64,000 nucleotides of DNA from Roseivirga sp. E12 (GCF_017592825.1 NZ_JAGFMD010000005.1:62001-126000); one strand, 5' to 3'. Shown: positions 25,517 to 33,977, numbered from the stretch's first letter. The notes: a model not told the origin generated them from the letters alone. Made by a program: numbers and translations.

Positions 25517-27028
25517 ATGGATAAAATCTTACTCTTTAATCCTCGGAGCTCTACGAATGGTCGATATAGAGTTCCTAACTCTATATTGCAAGTTGGCGCC
25601 TCGGTTCATGGTTTGTACGATTATGTTTTTGTAGATGGCAATCGTGAAGATGACCCATGGAGTACCATTGAAGACTATCTGAAAACCGGTGAGTTTAAAT
25701 ATTTCGGTTCAACCGTAATGCCGGGTCCGCAACTCAAGCAGGCAATTCCTTATACCAAAAAGATCCGAGCACTCTTTCCCGAGATTATTAACATCTGGGG
25801 AGGGTATTTTGCCTCAAATCAATACAAGGTCTGTCTTGACAGCCCTTTCGTTGATTTTGTGATCAACGGACCGGGAGACAAGGCCTTCCCGCGACTGCTA
25901 AAAGCCCTGGAACAACAGGAGGAGCCCCTGGAGCAAATCGAGAACCTGATCTTTAAAAATGATAAAGGGGAAATCATAAAAAACCGGATCGAAACACTTC
26001 TTAATCAGGATCTTCTGCCCAGGTTACCATACGAGCATCTCGATAAATTCTATAGTCTTGATCAATATTTCTTCAAAACTTTTCTTGGCAAAAAAACACT
26101 CGGCTACCACTCCAGCTTTGGCTGTCCTTTTACCTGCTCTTTCTGTGCGGTTGTCCCCATTTATAATGCCCGGTGGAAAGGCAAATCGGCTCAGGGTATT
26201 TTTGACGATATCAAAAAACTGAAAGACTCACATGGCATAGATGCGGTAGAATTCCATGACAACAACTTTTTTACCTCACGCAAAAGAGTCGTAGAGTTTG
26301 CAAACCTTATGCTCAATAAAGGCATTGAATGGTGGGGAGAAGGCCGCATTGATACACTCGATCAATACAAGGATGATGAATTAGAACTCATGAGTGAGTC
26401 TGGTTGTCGCATGATCTTTTTCGGAGCTGAGAGTGGTGATGACGACATGCTCAAGCAAATGGATAAAGGAGGTAAACAGAGTGCCGCACAGATTTTGAGC
26501 TTCGCAAAAAGGTTGAAGCAATTCAATATTGTACCTGAGTACTCTTTTGTGCTGGGTTTTCCGGGTCCGGATGAACAAACAGTGATGCGACAAATTGACA
26601 AGGACATTGCATTTATTAAAAAGGTAAAGGAAGTCAATCCTGATACAGAGATCATCATATATACCTATAGCCCGGTGCCTACTGAAGGTTCTGACCTTTA
26701 TGAACAAATAACCAAAGCAGGGTTTCAATTCCCTGAGGCACTTGAGGATTGGCTCAACCCTGCCTGGGAAAACTTCGATCTGCGGAAAAACCCGCTGACT
26801 CCATGGCTAACTCCTGCCATGGTGGATAAGATTCAGAATTTTGAAACCGTACTAAACGCCTACCACCCTACAGCCTCCGACTTTAAAGTGACCAAGGTAC
26901 AAAAACAGGTAATGCGCACCTTGTCGGCAATTCGCTATAAGTGGAACATTTTTCGATATCCTTATGAACTCAAGGCATTGCAAAAGTTTTGGCTCCAATA
27001 CCGACAACCTGAAATTGAAGGTTTTTAA
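25517..27028 (+). CDS. B12-binding-type radical SAM protein (3)
   Basis: About 503 residues from the ATG at 25517. The N-terminal domain (ILLFNPRSSTNGRYRVPN ... FVINGPGDKAFPRLLKALE) is of the cobalamin-binding type. The cluster motif is GCPFTCSFC near residues 203-211, followed by EFHDNNFFTS and FFGAESGDDDMLKQMDKG. The C-terminal region is long and aromatic-rich (DWLNPAWENFDLRKNPLTPW). It is translationally coupled to the next gene (TAATG). The N-terminal sequence differs clearly from the pair at 12903 and 15157, so this is a second subtype with likely different chemistry. Confidence 0.85.
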   Translation: MDKILLFNPRSSTNGRYRVPNSILQVGASVHGLYDYVFVDGNREDDPWSTIEDYLKTGEFKYFGSTVMPGPQLKQAIPYTKKIRALFPEIINIWGGYFASNQYKVCLDSPFVDFVINGPGDKAFPRLLKALEQQEEPLEQIENLIFKNDKGEIIKNRIETLLNQDLLPRLPYEHLDKFYSLDQYFFKTFLGKKTLGYHSSFGCPFTCSFCAVVPIYNARWKGKSAQGIFDDIKKLKDSHGIDAVEFHDNNFFTSRKRVVEFANLMLNKGIEWWGEGRIDTLDQYKDDELELMSESGCRMIFFGAESGDDDMLKQMDKGGKQSAAQILSFAKRLKQFNIVPEYSFVLGFPGPDEQTVMRQIDKDIAFIKKVKEVNPDTEIIIYTYSPVPTEGSDLYEQITKAGFQFPEALEDWLNPAWENFDLRKNPLTPWLTPAMVDKIQNFETVLNAYHPTASDFKVTKVQKQVMRTLSAIRYKWNIFRYPYELKALQKFWLQYRQPEIEGF

Positions 27029-28446
27029 TGATGAAGAAGAAGGTAGTATTATACAATCCAACAGCCGTCTTTTTTGACATGCCATTGGCCCTTTTAGCCA
27101 TTGGCTCCTGTCTAAATTTCGAGCTTTTTGAGGTAATTATTGTAGACGCAAGAGTAGACGAAAATGCTGACAATAAACTCCTGGTGGCCTGCGAGGATGC
27201 TCTGTGCCTTGGAGTGACAGCCCTTTCCGGGGCTCCTTTAAAAGATGCACTCAGGGCTACCCGGCTCGTAAAGCAGAATCACAAGGAACTCCCCGTTATT
27301 TGGGGAGGCTGGCATCCTTCGCTCTTCCCGGTAGAATTACTGGAAGAAGAACCTATCATAGATATAAGTGTTTATGGCCAGGGAGAGACTACCTTCAAAG
27401 AGCTTGTTACGGCATTGAATAATGGAGAGGGAATTGACCAGATAAACGGTATAGCCTATCGAAAAGACGGAAAAGTAGTAAAGAGACCCGCACGTTTGAT
27501 GCAGGATATGGACGAGCTGCCTGCGGTGAATTATGACCTCATAGATGTAGAAAAGTACTTTTCAGCCAAAGGCCAAAGACAATTCGACTATATTTCCTCC
27601 ACGGGCTGCTTTTTCCGTTGCACCTTCTGCGCAGACCCCTTCGTATTTAAGCGCAAATGGACAGCCATATCGCCTGAGAGAATGGGAAAAGAACTGGCCC
27701 ATTGGCACGAGAAGTTTCAGTTTACAGATCTCAACTTTCAGGATGAAACCTTCTTCACTTACAAAAACAGGAGCATCGAAATAGCCAATGAGCTAATAAA
27801 AATGGGCTCCAGGTTTAGCTGGGCCGCCACAATGCGTGCCGATCAGGGTATGAGGTTGGAAGATGAAGACTTTGTGTTCCTGAAAAATTCCGGGTTGAGA
27901 CGTGCCCTGATCGGAGTCGAATCCGGCTCACAAGAAATGATGGATTGGCTCAAAAAGGACATTAAAATTGAGCAAGTGCTTGGTTGTGCCGATCGTTGTA
28001 AAACTCATGGTATTGCCGTGATTTTTCCTTTTATCGTAGGTTTTCCGGGAGAGTCAGACAAGAGCGTTAAAGATTCCCTCAACTTCGTGAAAACTTTGAG
28101 GAAGAAGAGCCATATGTTCCAAACTCCCATTTTTTACTATAAACCCTATCCCGGATCCGAAATCACTCAAAAGGCAGTCGAAGAGGGCTATCAGCTACCC
28201 AATACCCTCGATGCTTGGTCAGATTTTGATTATGTAGATTCAAAAGGAGGGCCATGGGTGAGTGATGAAAAGTATCAGTTGATAGAGAATTTCAAGTTCT
28301 TTTCAAAACTCGCATGGAGCAAAGCCAATTTCTTTTTATTTCCACTTCAAAAACTGGCTCAATGGCGCTGCGAAAATAATTTCTACAAATTGCCCATTGA
28401 AAAGATCTTGTCTGATCGGCTCTTCATTAAGGTCGAGCTGTCATAA
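27028..28446 (+). CDS. B12-binding-type radical SAM protein (4)
   Basis: A 472-residue protein with MKKKVVLYNPTAVFFDMPLA at the start of a B12-binding-type domain, WGGWHPSLFPVELLEEEP and YGQGETTFKELV, then the radical SAM motif GCFFRCTFC near residues 194-202 and IGVESGSQEMMDWLKKD. It is the last plus-strand gene of the operon and is coupled to the previous one. The N-terminal start resembles that of the enzyme at 25517 (LLFNP / VLYNP), making these two a pair. It may work in sequence with it on one substrate. Confidence 0.85.
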   Translation: MMKKKVVLYNPTAVFFDMPLALLAIGSCLNFELFEVIIVDARVDENADNKLLVACEDALCLGVTALSGAPLKDALRATRLVKQNHKELPVIWGGWHPSLFPVELLEEEPIIDISVYGQGETTFKELVTALNNGEGIDQINGIAYRKDGKVVKRPARLMQDMDELPAVNYDLIDVEKYFSAKGQRQFDYISSTGCFFRCTFCADPFVFKRKWTAISPERMGKELAHWHEKFQFTDLNFQDETFFTYKNRSIEIANELIKMGSRFSWAATMRADQGMRLEDEDFVFLKNSGLRRALIGVESGSQEMMDWLKKDIKIEQVLGCADRCKTHGIAVIFPFIVGFPGESDKSVKDSLNFVKTLRKKSHMFQTPIFYYKPYPGSEITQKAVEEGYQLPNTLDAWSDFDYVDSKGGPWVSDEKYQLIENFKFFSKLAWSKANFFLFPLQKLAQWRCENNFYKLPIEKILSDRLFIKVELS

Positions 28447-28470
28447 CTACTTAGTGCCTTCAATATAATG

Positions 28471-28731
28471 CTAAGCCATAAACTGATCCAGCTGGTTGAC
28501 CACTACCTTTGCACCCCACATATTGAAATGGTGATCATGATAAAAGGCATTTGTAGTTTTTCGGAACGACCTAGGCAAGGTCAAAGCACAATTCCACTTT
28601 ATCATTACATATTTTCAGTAGAATATTATTGAGCTGTTTCATTACGCTGGCGAGAGTTCCTGTTGAATAGTAGATAACTTATCAGGATTGTCCTTCTGAT
28701 AACACCGATCATTTAATAGCCAACGACTCAT
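28471..28731 (-). pseudogene. Decayed SGNH hydrolase, C-terminal part
   Basis: Three pieces in different minus-strand frames read as one SGNH C-terminus: MSRWLLNDRCYQKDNP ... TIQQELS, then TLASVMKQLNNILLKICN ... ELCFDL, then PRSFRKTTNAFYHDHHFNMW ... NQLDQFMA-stop. The DHHFNMWGAK segment is SGNH block V with the catalytic Asp and His. At least two frameshifts separate the pieces and the N-terminal GDS half is absent. It lies directly behind the intact SGNH gene. It fills the 295-base gap otherwise without genes. Confidence 0.7.
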
Positions 28732-28741
28732 TCTGGATCTT

Positions 28742-29761
28742 TTAGTCAACATCTGCTTTATCCAACTTAAGATTTCTTAGAAGATACTGACCAATGGCCT
28801 CTTGACCGACAGGATTTAAATGACTGTCATTGTGGAAATACAGGTTACCAACCTGACTTTCCATTTCCTGCAAAAAAGAAATAGGGTTTAAAACAGTTAC
28901 TCTTTGATCATTTTTAAAATGTTTTATAAAACGATCACACAATGGATAACTAGTACTTCCTGATTCAAAGTCATTTGAGAATAATGCACCTAATTGCTTG
29001 GTTCTATTATAATACCGCTTGTTTACCTGTGAGCAGTGTGGAATCATCAGAAGGAAAATTTGGGTGTCATCGGTAGCGTAATCAAAAAGCTTCTGAATTC
29101 GATCCAAATAAGGCCTAAGGTCATTTTCCCTCCCTCCTTTAAGATAAGCTGTATTTTCCACCAATCCCGGCTCTGACTTGAAATAATATTTATCCCTCAT
29201 TGAATACTGGTCAGGATTAAAAGGGCTTTCAGCATATTTCACGGTACTGTCCCTTTTAATTGTAGCCCCGAAAGTGCTCAATTGATGATTTAAATAACCC
29301 AAAGACCAAATATGTTCAGAAAGTTTCCAGTAGACATTCCTAGCAGCAGACAGTTCTTCCCAATTGAGTTGATGTCGCCACCCGAGGAAGTCATTTCCCA
29401 CATAAAATTGAAAAACGATTACATCGGGTTGCTCCCTCTTAATATGATACCTTCCAAAAAGGAATTGCTCGATAATTGAAGTACCCGGTACGCTAATGTT
29501 ACGCACTCTGTAATGAGGTAGGGTGTCATGTAACGTTTGTGGATAGCCACCTTTAAAAGCCGAAAAAGAATCTCCAACAATCAACAAAGTTGGTTTATCC
29601 ATTCTACTCTCCATTTGATTATTCAAGGAATCAAACGTATCAGCATAAAAGTCAATGACATAAATACGAAAACACAGCTCGAAGAGCAGCAAAGAAAGAA
29701 GTCCAACAATCAAAACCTGACCTGTAAACCTATATAGCTTTTTGAATACTGACTGTTTCAT
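28742..29761 (-). CDS. SGNH hydrolase-like acyl-modifying protein, membrane anchored
   Basis: A 339-residue protein with an N-terminal membrane helix (GQVLIVGLLSLLLFELCFRI), block I LLIVGDSFSAFKGG with the nucleophile Ser, FYVGNDFLGW as block III with Asn, and HNDSHLNPVGQEAIGQYL as block V with Asp and His. The domain should face the periplasm. It begins 6 bases after the stop of the DUF5989 gene, so the two form an operon. A DUF5989 - SGNH pair next to a carbamoyltransferase is common in other bacteria; no carbamoyltransferase is present here. It may acylate or deacylate the glycan. Confidence 0.82.
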   Translation of the reverse strand: MKQSVFKKLYRFTGQVLIVGLLSLLLFELCFRIYVIDFYADTFDSLNNQMESRMDKPTLLIVGDSFSAFKGGYPQTLHDTLPHYRVRNISVPGTSIIEQFLFGRYHIKREQPDVIVFQFYVGNDFLGWRHQLNWEELSAARNVYWKLSEHIWSLGYLNHQLSTFGATIKRDSTVKYAESPFNPDQYSMRDKYYFKSEPGLVENTAYLKGGRENDLRPYLDRIQKLFDYATDDTQIFLLMIPHCSQVNKRYYNRTKQLGALFSNDFESGSTSYPLCDRFIKHFKNDQRVTVLNPISFLQEMESQVGNLYFHNDSHLNPVGQEAIGQYLLRNLKLDKADVD

Positions 29762-29767
29762 CAGTAT

Positions 29768-29905
29768 CTAAAACAGAGAGTATATAAATGGTGATAAAGC
29801 AGACCCCCCGCCAAAAACAATTAAGAAGCCAAGTAGCAGCAGCACAATAACAATCGGCATCAACCAATACTTTTTTCGTTGCATTAAAAATTTAAAAATC
29901 TCCAT
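29768..29905 (-). CDS. DUF5989 family membrane micro-protein
   Basis: A 45-residue protein starting MEIFKFLMQRKKYWLMP, with one membrane helix (IVIVLLLLGFLIVF) and the tail GGGSALSPFIYSLF. This matches the DUF5989 pattern: basic RKK-W start, a single helix and a conserved SALxPFIYxLF end. It is upstream of and nearly contiguous with the SGNH gene. In other genomes DUF5989 proteins accompany carbamoyltransferase and SGNH genes; the role is unknown, perhaps anchoring or recruiting the partner enzyme. Confidence 0.8.
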   Translation of the reverse strand: MEIFKFLMQRKKYWLMPIVIVLLLLGFLIVFGGGSALSPFIYSLF

Positions 29906-29987
29906 GGGTTAGTGGTTAAGGGCTTCCAGGTTGATACAGCTACTCCGTTCAATAAGAATATCAAATAAACGATTTCGATGTTAAAAC

Positions 29988-30734
29988 TCAAATCGCTAAC
30001 TGCGCCAACACAGCAGCCAATGCACCTAGAATAGAAATTGAGAAGCGTTTCCAATTGAGCTTATGGTGTGGGTCCGTCTCGATGAAGATTGTTGTAGATA
30101 TCTGTAGAAACCCACCAGCAACAACCGCAAAGAAAATAATCAAGTATCGCTCTGGTAGCACATCAGAATGCCCGAAGAACTCAGAGAATATCAAGCCTAA
30201 TGGAGAAGCCAAGGCAAAAGTCAGCATCAAAAGAATAGCTCTCTTCTTATTCTTCATCTGACTTACTAAAAGCGCCATTAGTGCGAAAGCAGCAGGTATC
30301 TTATGCATCACAATTCCCAAAAGAATTTTTGGCGAACTGCCATGACTATAAACTGAATCAGGAGTGTGATTTGAGTGTATAGCATCCGTCATAATGCTTC
30401 CTTCTAGAAATGAGTGTAATCCTAGGGCGATTAACAGATAGGGTACAGAGTAGGCCCCATGCGCATGAACATGCCCATGCTCCACTCCATTGGAAAAGTT
30501 TTCTAGTACCTTTTGAACAAAGAAGCCAATAAGAATGTATAGGCCCAACATAAATGGGTCTTCACCACTCAGAAACAAATCCGGAATCAAGTGGATTACG
30601 GTCATCGAGAAGAGATACGCCCCGGCAAACACCAAAAAGTAACCAAGTTTTTCTGGCTTTACAGATTCCCTGCTTAGCATCAGTGCCCCTGGAATGGCTA
30701 CACTTAGAAATAATATAATGGCATTGATGATCAT
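29988..30734 (-). CDS. ZIP family metal transporter
   Basis: About 248 residues from the ATG at 30734; a TTG eight codons upstream is less likely. Eight membrane segments, a His-rich cytoplasmic loop (HGHVHAHG) between TM3 and TM4, and the TM4/TM5 metal site HSFLEGS and HKIPAAFAL identify a ZIP importer of Zn2+ or related ions. It follows the ApbE gene on the same strand. The last 30 or so codons are duplicated at 10828-10915, and the whole 19-kb block lies between the copies. The intact 3' end may thus have come with the insert. Confidence 0.9.
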   Translation of the reverse strand: MIINAIILFLSVAIPGALMLSRESVKPEKLGYFLVFAGAYLFSMTVIHLIPDLFLSGEDPFMLGLYILIGFFVQKVLENFSNGVEHGHVHAHGAYSVPYLLIALGLHSFLEGSIMTDAIHSNHTPDSVYSHGSSPKILLGIVMHKIPAAFALMALLVSQMKNKKRAILLMLTFALASPLGLIFSEFFGHSDVLPERYLIIFFAVVAGGFLQISTTIFIETDPHHKLNWKRFSISILGALAAVLAQLAI

Positions 30735-30824
30735 CTTGTCTAGAAGCTCTTTTTGCAACAGGATTGCAAATATCTAAAAGAAAATGATATTTCGGCAAAA
30801 AAGGTTCAGCCGATCTCAATGAAA

Positions 30825-31847
30825 TTACTCAGCTACCGTCTTCCCCTTCAAACCTGGAGAAAGATAAGTCACCATTTCACCCTTGTCATCGGCATAAATA
30901 AGGTAAGCTTCAAGAGTAGGATCTGACTCAATAAGACTAATGCTTTCTTCTAATCCCAAAACCATACAGGCTGTAGCAAAGCCATCGGCTAACATGCAAC
31001 TTGGCGCAAATACAGTTGCACTTAATAGTGTCTGCATTTTAGGAAAGCCAGTTCTTGGATCAATGGTATGAGCAACCTTTCGTCCATCCTGCAATACTCG
31101 AAAGTTGCGATAATTACCACTGGAGGCCATCCCTCTATCTTCGAGATATACCGCATCAAATATTCCCCCAATTCGGGCTTCGTCTGGTACTTCTATGGCA
31201 ATGGTCCAAATCTCACCTGCTAGATTTTGACCGCTTGCTCTTACTTCTCCACCGATCTCGACCATGAAGTTCTCAATTCCTATAGAAGTCAACCAGTCCG
31301 CAACCACATCAATTGCTTGACCCTTCGCTATAGCAGAAAAATTGAGTTTGATCTCCGGTATCCTTTTAGAAACTCGGGTAGTGTCATAAACCAGTTTCTT
31401 AAAACCTACAAAGCTCAAAAGTGAATCTACTCTTGAAGAGTCTAAGTCGAGTGTTTTTCCATCGCCAAAGCCCCATGCATCAATCAATGGGCCCAGAGTC
31501 GGGTCGAAGGCACCACCAGAAGCATTATAAACCTCTGAGCTGGCATTGAGTACATCATAAAAGTATGGGAGTTTAAAATCGATAGCCCCTTCCCTATTAA
31601 ACACCGAAATCTCAGAATCAGGAATATAAGTTGAGAGCGATTGATTGAAATCTCTCAAGAGTGAATCTATTTCGGCCTTATAATTACTGAAATCAGTATC
31701 GAGATACTTGATGTTATACTGAATTGTGCCCATGGTCACTCCCTGCACATAGATTTCTTTAGGTTGTTGCTCTCTATACTTCCAAACCACAAAAATGGCA
31801 ATCACCAAAACGATGAGATAGACGCGAGACCTGACATTCTTATTCAT
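30825..31847 (-). CDS. apbE: FAD:protein FMN transferase (ApbE family)
   Basis: About 340 residues from the ATG at 31847, chosen because it places a membrane helix (VYLIVLVIAIFVVW) at the N-terminus; the longer frame opens with TTG. Landmarks: GVTMGTIQYNI, LNFSAIAKGQAID, VEIGGEVRASG and DPRTGFP, the FAD and Mg2+ binding elements of ApbE. The enzyme links FMN to Thr/Ser of flavoproteins such as the NqrB and NqrC subunits outside the cytoplasm. It is divergent from ruvB and may be co-transcribed with the ZIP gene, 90 bases downstream. Confidence 0.92.
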   Translation of the reverse strand: MNKNVRSRVYLIVLVIAIFVVWKYREQQPKEIYVQGVTMGTIQYNIKYLDTDFSNYKAEIDSLLRDFNQSLSTYIPDSEISVFNREGAIDFKLPYFYDVLNASSEVYNASGGAFDPTLGPLIDAWGFGDGKTLDLDSSRVDSLLSFVGFKKLVYDTTRVSKRIPEIKLNFSAIAKGQAIDVVADWLTSIGIENFMVEIGGEVRASGQNLAGEIWTIAIEVPDEARIGGIFDAVYLEDRGMASSGNYRNFRVLQDGRKVAHTIDPRTGFPKMQTLLSATVFAPSCMLADGFATACMVLGLEESISLIESDPTLEAYLIYADDKGEMVTYLSPGLKGKTVAE

Positions 31848-31966
31848 ACCGAAATCTTTAACCCAAAGATAGTCCAAAACCATCGGCAAAGAATTGCTAA
31901 AGGATTAAACTTGATCGATGAAAGCATCATCTATCTGAATCTTTTATCTTGTGAAAAATTTCGAGC

Positions 31967-32995
31967 ATGCGTGAGGATTATTTGAATGGCAGTGATGATG
32001 AATTGAGTTCAGCAGAACGAGATATCGAGCGTGCACTTCGGCCACTCAGTTTTGAAGATTTTACTGGCCAGCATAAGATTGTTGAGAACATCAAAGTCTT
32101 TGTAATGGCGGCTAAGCAACGGGCCGAGCCATTGGATCACGTTCTGCTACATGGTCCTCCTGGACTTGGTAAGACTACCCTTTCTCACATTATCTCAAAT
32201 GAATTAGAATCAGAGATCAAGGTGACTTCAGGTCCGGTGCTTGATAAACCAAGCGATTTGGCCGGACTACTGACTAATCTTGAAGAAGGAGATGTTCTTT
32301 TTATAGATGAAATCCATCGACTTAACCCCATTGTAGAAGAGTACTTATACTCAGCAATGGAGGATTACAAAATTGATATCATGCTTGATTCTGGTCCAAA
32401 TGCCAGAACTGTACAGATTAATTTGAATCCTTTCACACTGATTGGCGCCACTACGCGATCTGGCTTATTGACTTCCCCATTAAGAGCGCGATTCGGAATA
32501 AATGCACGGCTCGAATATTACGATTCAAAGCTGCTGACTCTAATTGTATTGCGCTCATCAGAGATCCTTAATACCCCGATCGATGAAGATGCAGCTTACG
32601 AAATTGCTCGAAGAAGTAGAGGCACCCCGCGAATAGCTAACAACCTGCTGAGAAGAACTCGAGATTTTGCTCAGATTAAGGGTACAGGAACCATTACCAT
32701 TGACATTAGCCAAATGGCACTCAATGCTCTGGATGTGGACTCCCATGGCCTGGATGAGATGGACAATCGCATTCTTACCACCATCATCGAGAAATTTAAA
32801 GGTGGACCAGTGGGAATATCCACTATCGCCACGGCCGTTTCGGAAGAAGCGGAAACGATCGAGGAAGTTTATGAGCCCTTCTTAATTCAGGAAGGTTTCT
32901 TAAAGCGAACTTCTCGTGGTAGAGAGGCAACAGATTTAGCTTATGAACACCTAAAGCTTAAAAAGCCAGGTCAGTCAGGGACTTTATTTGGGTAA
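31967..32995 (+). CDS. ruvB: Holliday junction branch migration helicase RuvB
   Basis: 342 residues, the standard length. Walker [11 protein letters not shown], Walker [10 protein letters not shown], sensor 1 GATTRSGLL and the arginine finger region LRARFGI are all present, followed by the C-terminal winged helix ([17 protein letters not shown]). The N-terminal [14 protein letters not shown] is typical. It works with RuvA and RuvC in recombinational repair. ATG start at 31967; no ruvA or ruvC lies next to it, as is usual in this phylum. Confidence 0.97.
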   Translation: MREDYLNGSDDELSSAERDIERALRPLSFEDFTGQHKIVENIKVFVMAAKQRAEPLDHVLLHGPPGLGKTTLSHIISNELESEIKVTSGPVLDKPSDLAGLLTNLEEGDVLFIDEIHRLNPIVEEYLYSAMEDYKIDIMLDSGPNARTVQINLNPFTLIGATTRSGLLTSPLRARFGINARLEYYDSKLLTLIVLRSSEILNTPIDEDAAYEIARRSRGTPRIANNLLRRTRDFAQIKGTGTITIDISQMALNALDVDSHGLDEMDNRILTTIIEKFKGGPVGISTIATAVSEEAETIEEVYEPFLIQEGFLKRTSRGREATDLAYEHLKLKKPGQSGTLFG

Positions 32996-33006
32996 AGAAA
33001 TAAGTT

Positions 33007-33039
33007 CCCCTTTGGGGAAATGTCCGCAGGACAAAGGGG
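33007..33039. repeat. REP-like GC-rich hairpin between ruvB and queG
   Basis: CCCCTT and AAGGGG arms enclose a second stem TGTCC-GCA-GGACA. The element fills the gap between the ruvB stop and the queG ATG and is much richer in G+C than its surroundings. It resembles dispersed palindromic repeats of Bacteroidota genomes, but only one copy is in the window. Confidence 0.5.
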
Positions 33040-33041
33040 CT

Positions 33042-33977
33042 ATGAACCACCAAATCTCACATAATACAACCACAGTCAGGAACATTGCAAAAGCACTGGG
33101 ATTTAACTTTTGTGGGATTTCCAAAGCCGAGTTACTAGCAGATGATGCTCCAAGATTAGAGAAATGGCTGAAAAACAAAGCTCATGGAAAAATGAGCTAT
33201 ATGGAAAACCACTTCGATAAGAGGCTCGACCCAACAAAGTTAGTTCCTGGAGCAAAGTCGGTCGTCTCCCTCCTTTATAATTACTATCCAGAAAAGGATC
33301 TTGCTTCAGAAGTTCCTGACAATGATAAAATTGCCAAGTATGCTTATGGCAAAGACTACCACTTTGTAGTTAAGGACAAGTTGAAGGAATTTATGCACCG
33401 GCTGGAAGAACAGGTCGGTCAGGTGGAAGGTCGTGTGTTTGTTGACTCTGCACCAGTGATGGAACGACAATGGGCAGCAAAATCGGGATTAGGATGGATA
33501 GGAAAGAATACCTTATTAATTAATAAAGACCAAGGCAGTTTCTTCTTCTTAGCAGAGTTAATTATTGATCTGGATTTGGAAGCAGATGGGCCAATCAAAG
33601 ACTATTGCGGCACATGTACCAAGTGCATTGACGCATGCCCAACGGATGCGATCACTCCCTATAACTTAGATGCCTCTAAGTGTATCTCATATTTGACCAT
33701 TGAACTGAAAGATGAGATCCCTTCTGAGTTCCAAAACCAGATGGAAGGATGGGCTTTCGGCTGTGATATTTGTCAGGACGTCTGTCCTTGGAACCGCTTC
33801 TCCAAACCACACAATGAGCCCGAATTTCATCCGAAAGATGAACTGGTAGAATTATTTAACAATAATTGGCAAGATTTAACAGAGGAGGTTTTCAGGTCTA
33901 CTTTTAAAGGATCGGCTGTAAAAAGGACCAAATTTGGAGGCTTAAAACGTAATCTAGATTTCCTTAAAAAAATTTAA
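33042..33977 (+). CDS. queG: Epoxyqueuosine reductase QueG
   Basis: About 311 residues from the ATG at 33042. The longer frame begins inside the ruvB stop region and reads through the REP-like hairpin, so it is unlikely. Two [4Fe-4S] motifs are seen: [16 protein letters not shown] and [10 protein letters not shown]. The N-terminal cobalamin domain includes [12 protein letters not shown] and [19 protein letters not shown]. The enzyme reduces epoxyqueuosine to queuosine in tRNA, the last step of Q synthesis. It ends in a strong hairpin terminator. Confidence 0.95.
   Translation: MNHQISHNTTTVRNIAKALGFNFCGISKAELLADDAPRLEKWLKNKAHGKMSYMENHFDKRLDPTKLVPGAKSVVSLLYNYYPEKDLASEVPDNDKIAKYAYGKDYHFVVKDKLKEFMHRLEEQVGQVEGRVFVDSAPVMERQWAAKSGLGWIGKNTLLINKDQGSFFFLAELIIDLDLEADGPIKDYCGTCTKCIDACPTDAITPYNLDASKCISYLTIELKDEIPSEFQNQMEGWAFGCDICQDVCPWNRFSKPHNEPEFHPKDELVELFNNNWQDLTEEVFRSTFKGSAVKRTKFGGLKRNLDFLKKI

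Larger units (their letters stand above)
10916..29987. other. Inserted block 3: 19-kb glycan/radical SAM cluster
   Basis: The block is bounded by direct repeats of the ZIP gene 3' end (10828-10915 and 29988-30075). It contains a plus-strand run of 14 genes with overlapping or short junctions (11094-28446), then three minus-strand elements at the right edge (SGNH pseudogene, SGNH hydrolase, DUF5989). No integrase or transposase gene is present. Use of TTG and GTG starts is frequent compared with the flanks. Insertion as a unit is an inference; later gain and loss at the right edge is likely given the pseudogene. Confidence 0.6.

Noticed and set aside
10916-29987. Classical integrative element, prophage or transposon as the carrier of block 3
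   Set aside because: No integrase, transposase, tRNA target, terminal inverted repeat or phage gene was found. The repeats are gene ends with reading frame kept.
32988-33041. N-terminal extension of QueG
   Set aside because: It would begin within the ruvB end and translate a REP-like hairpin; the ATG at 33042 gives the normal protein.
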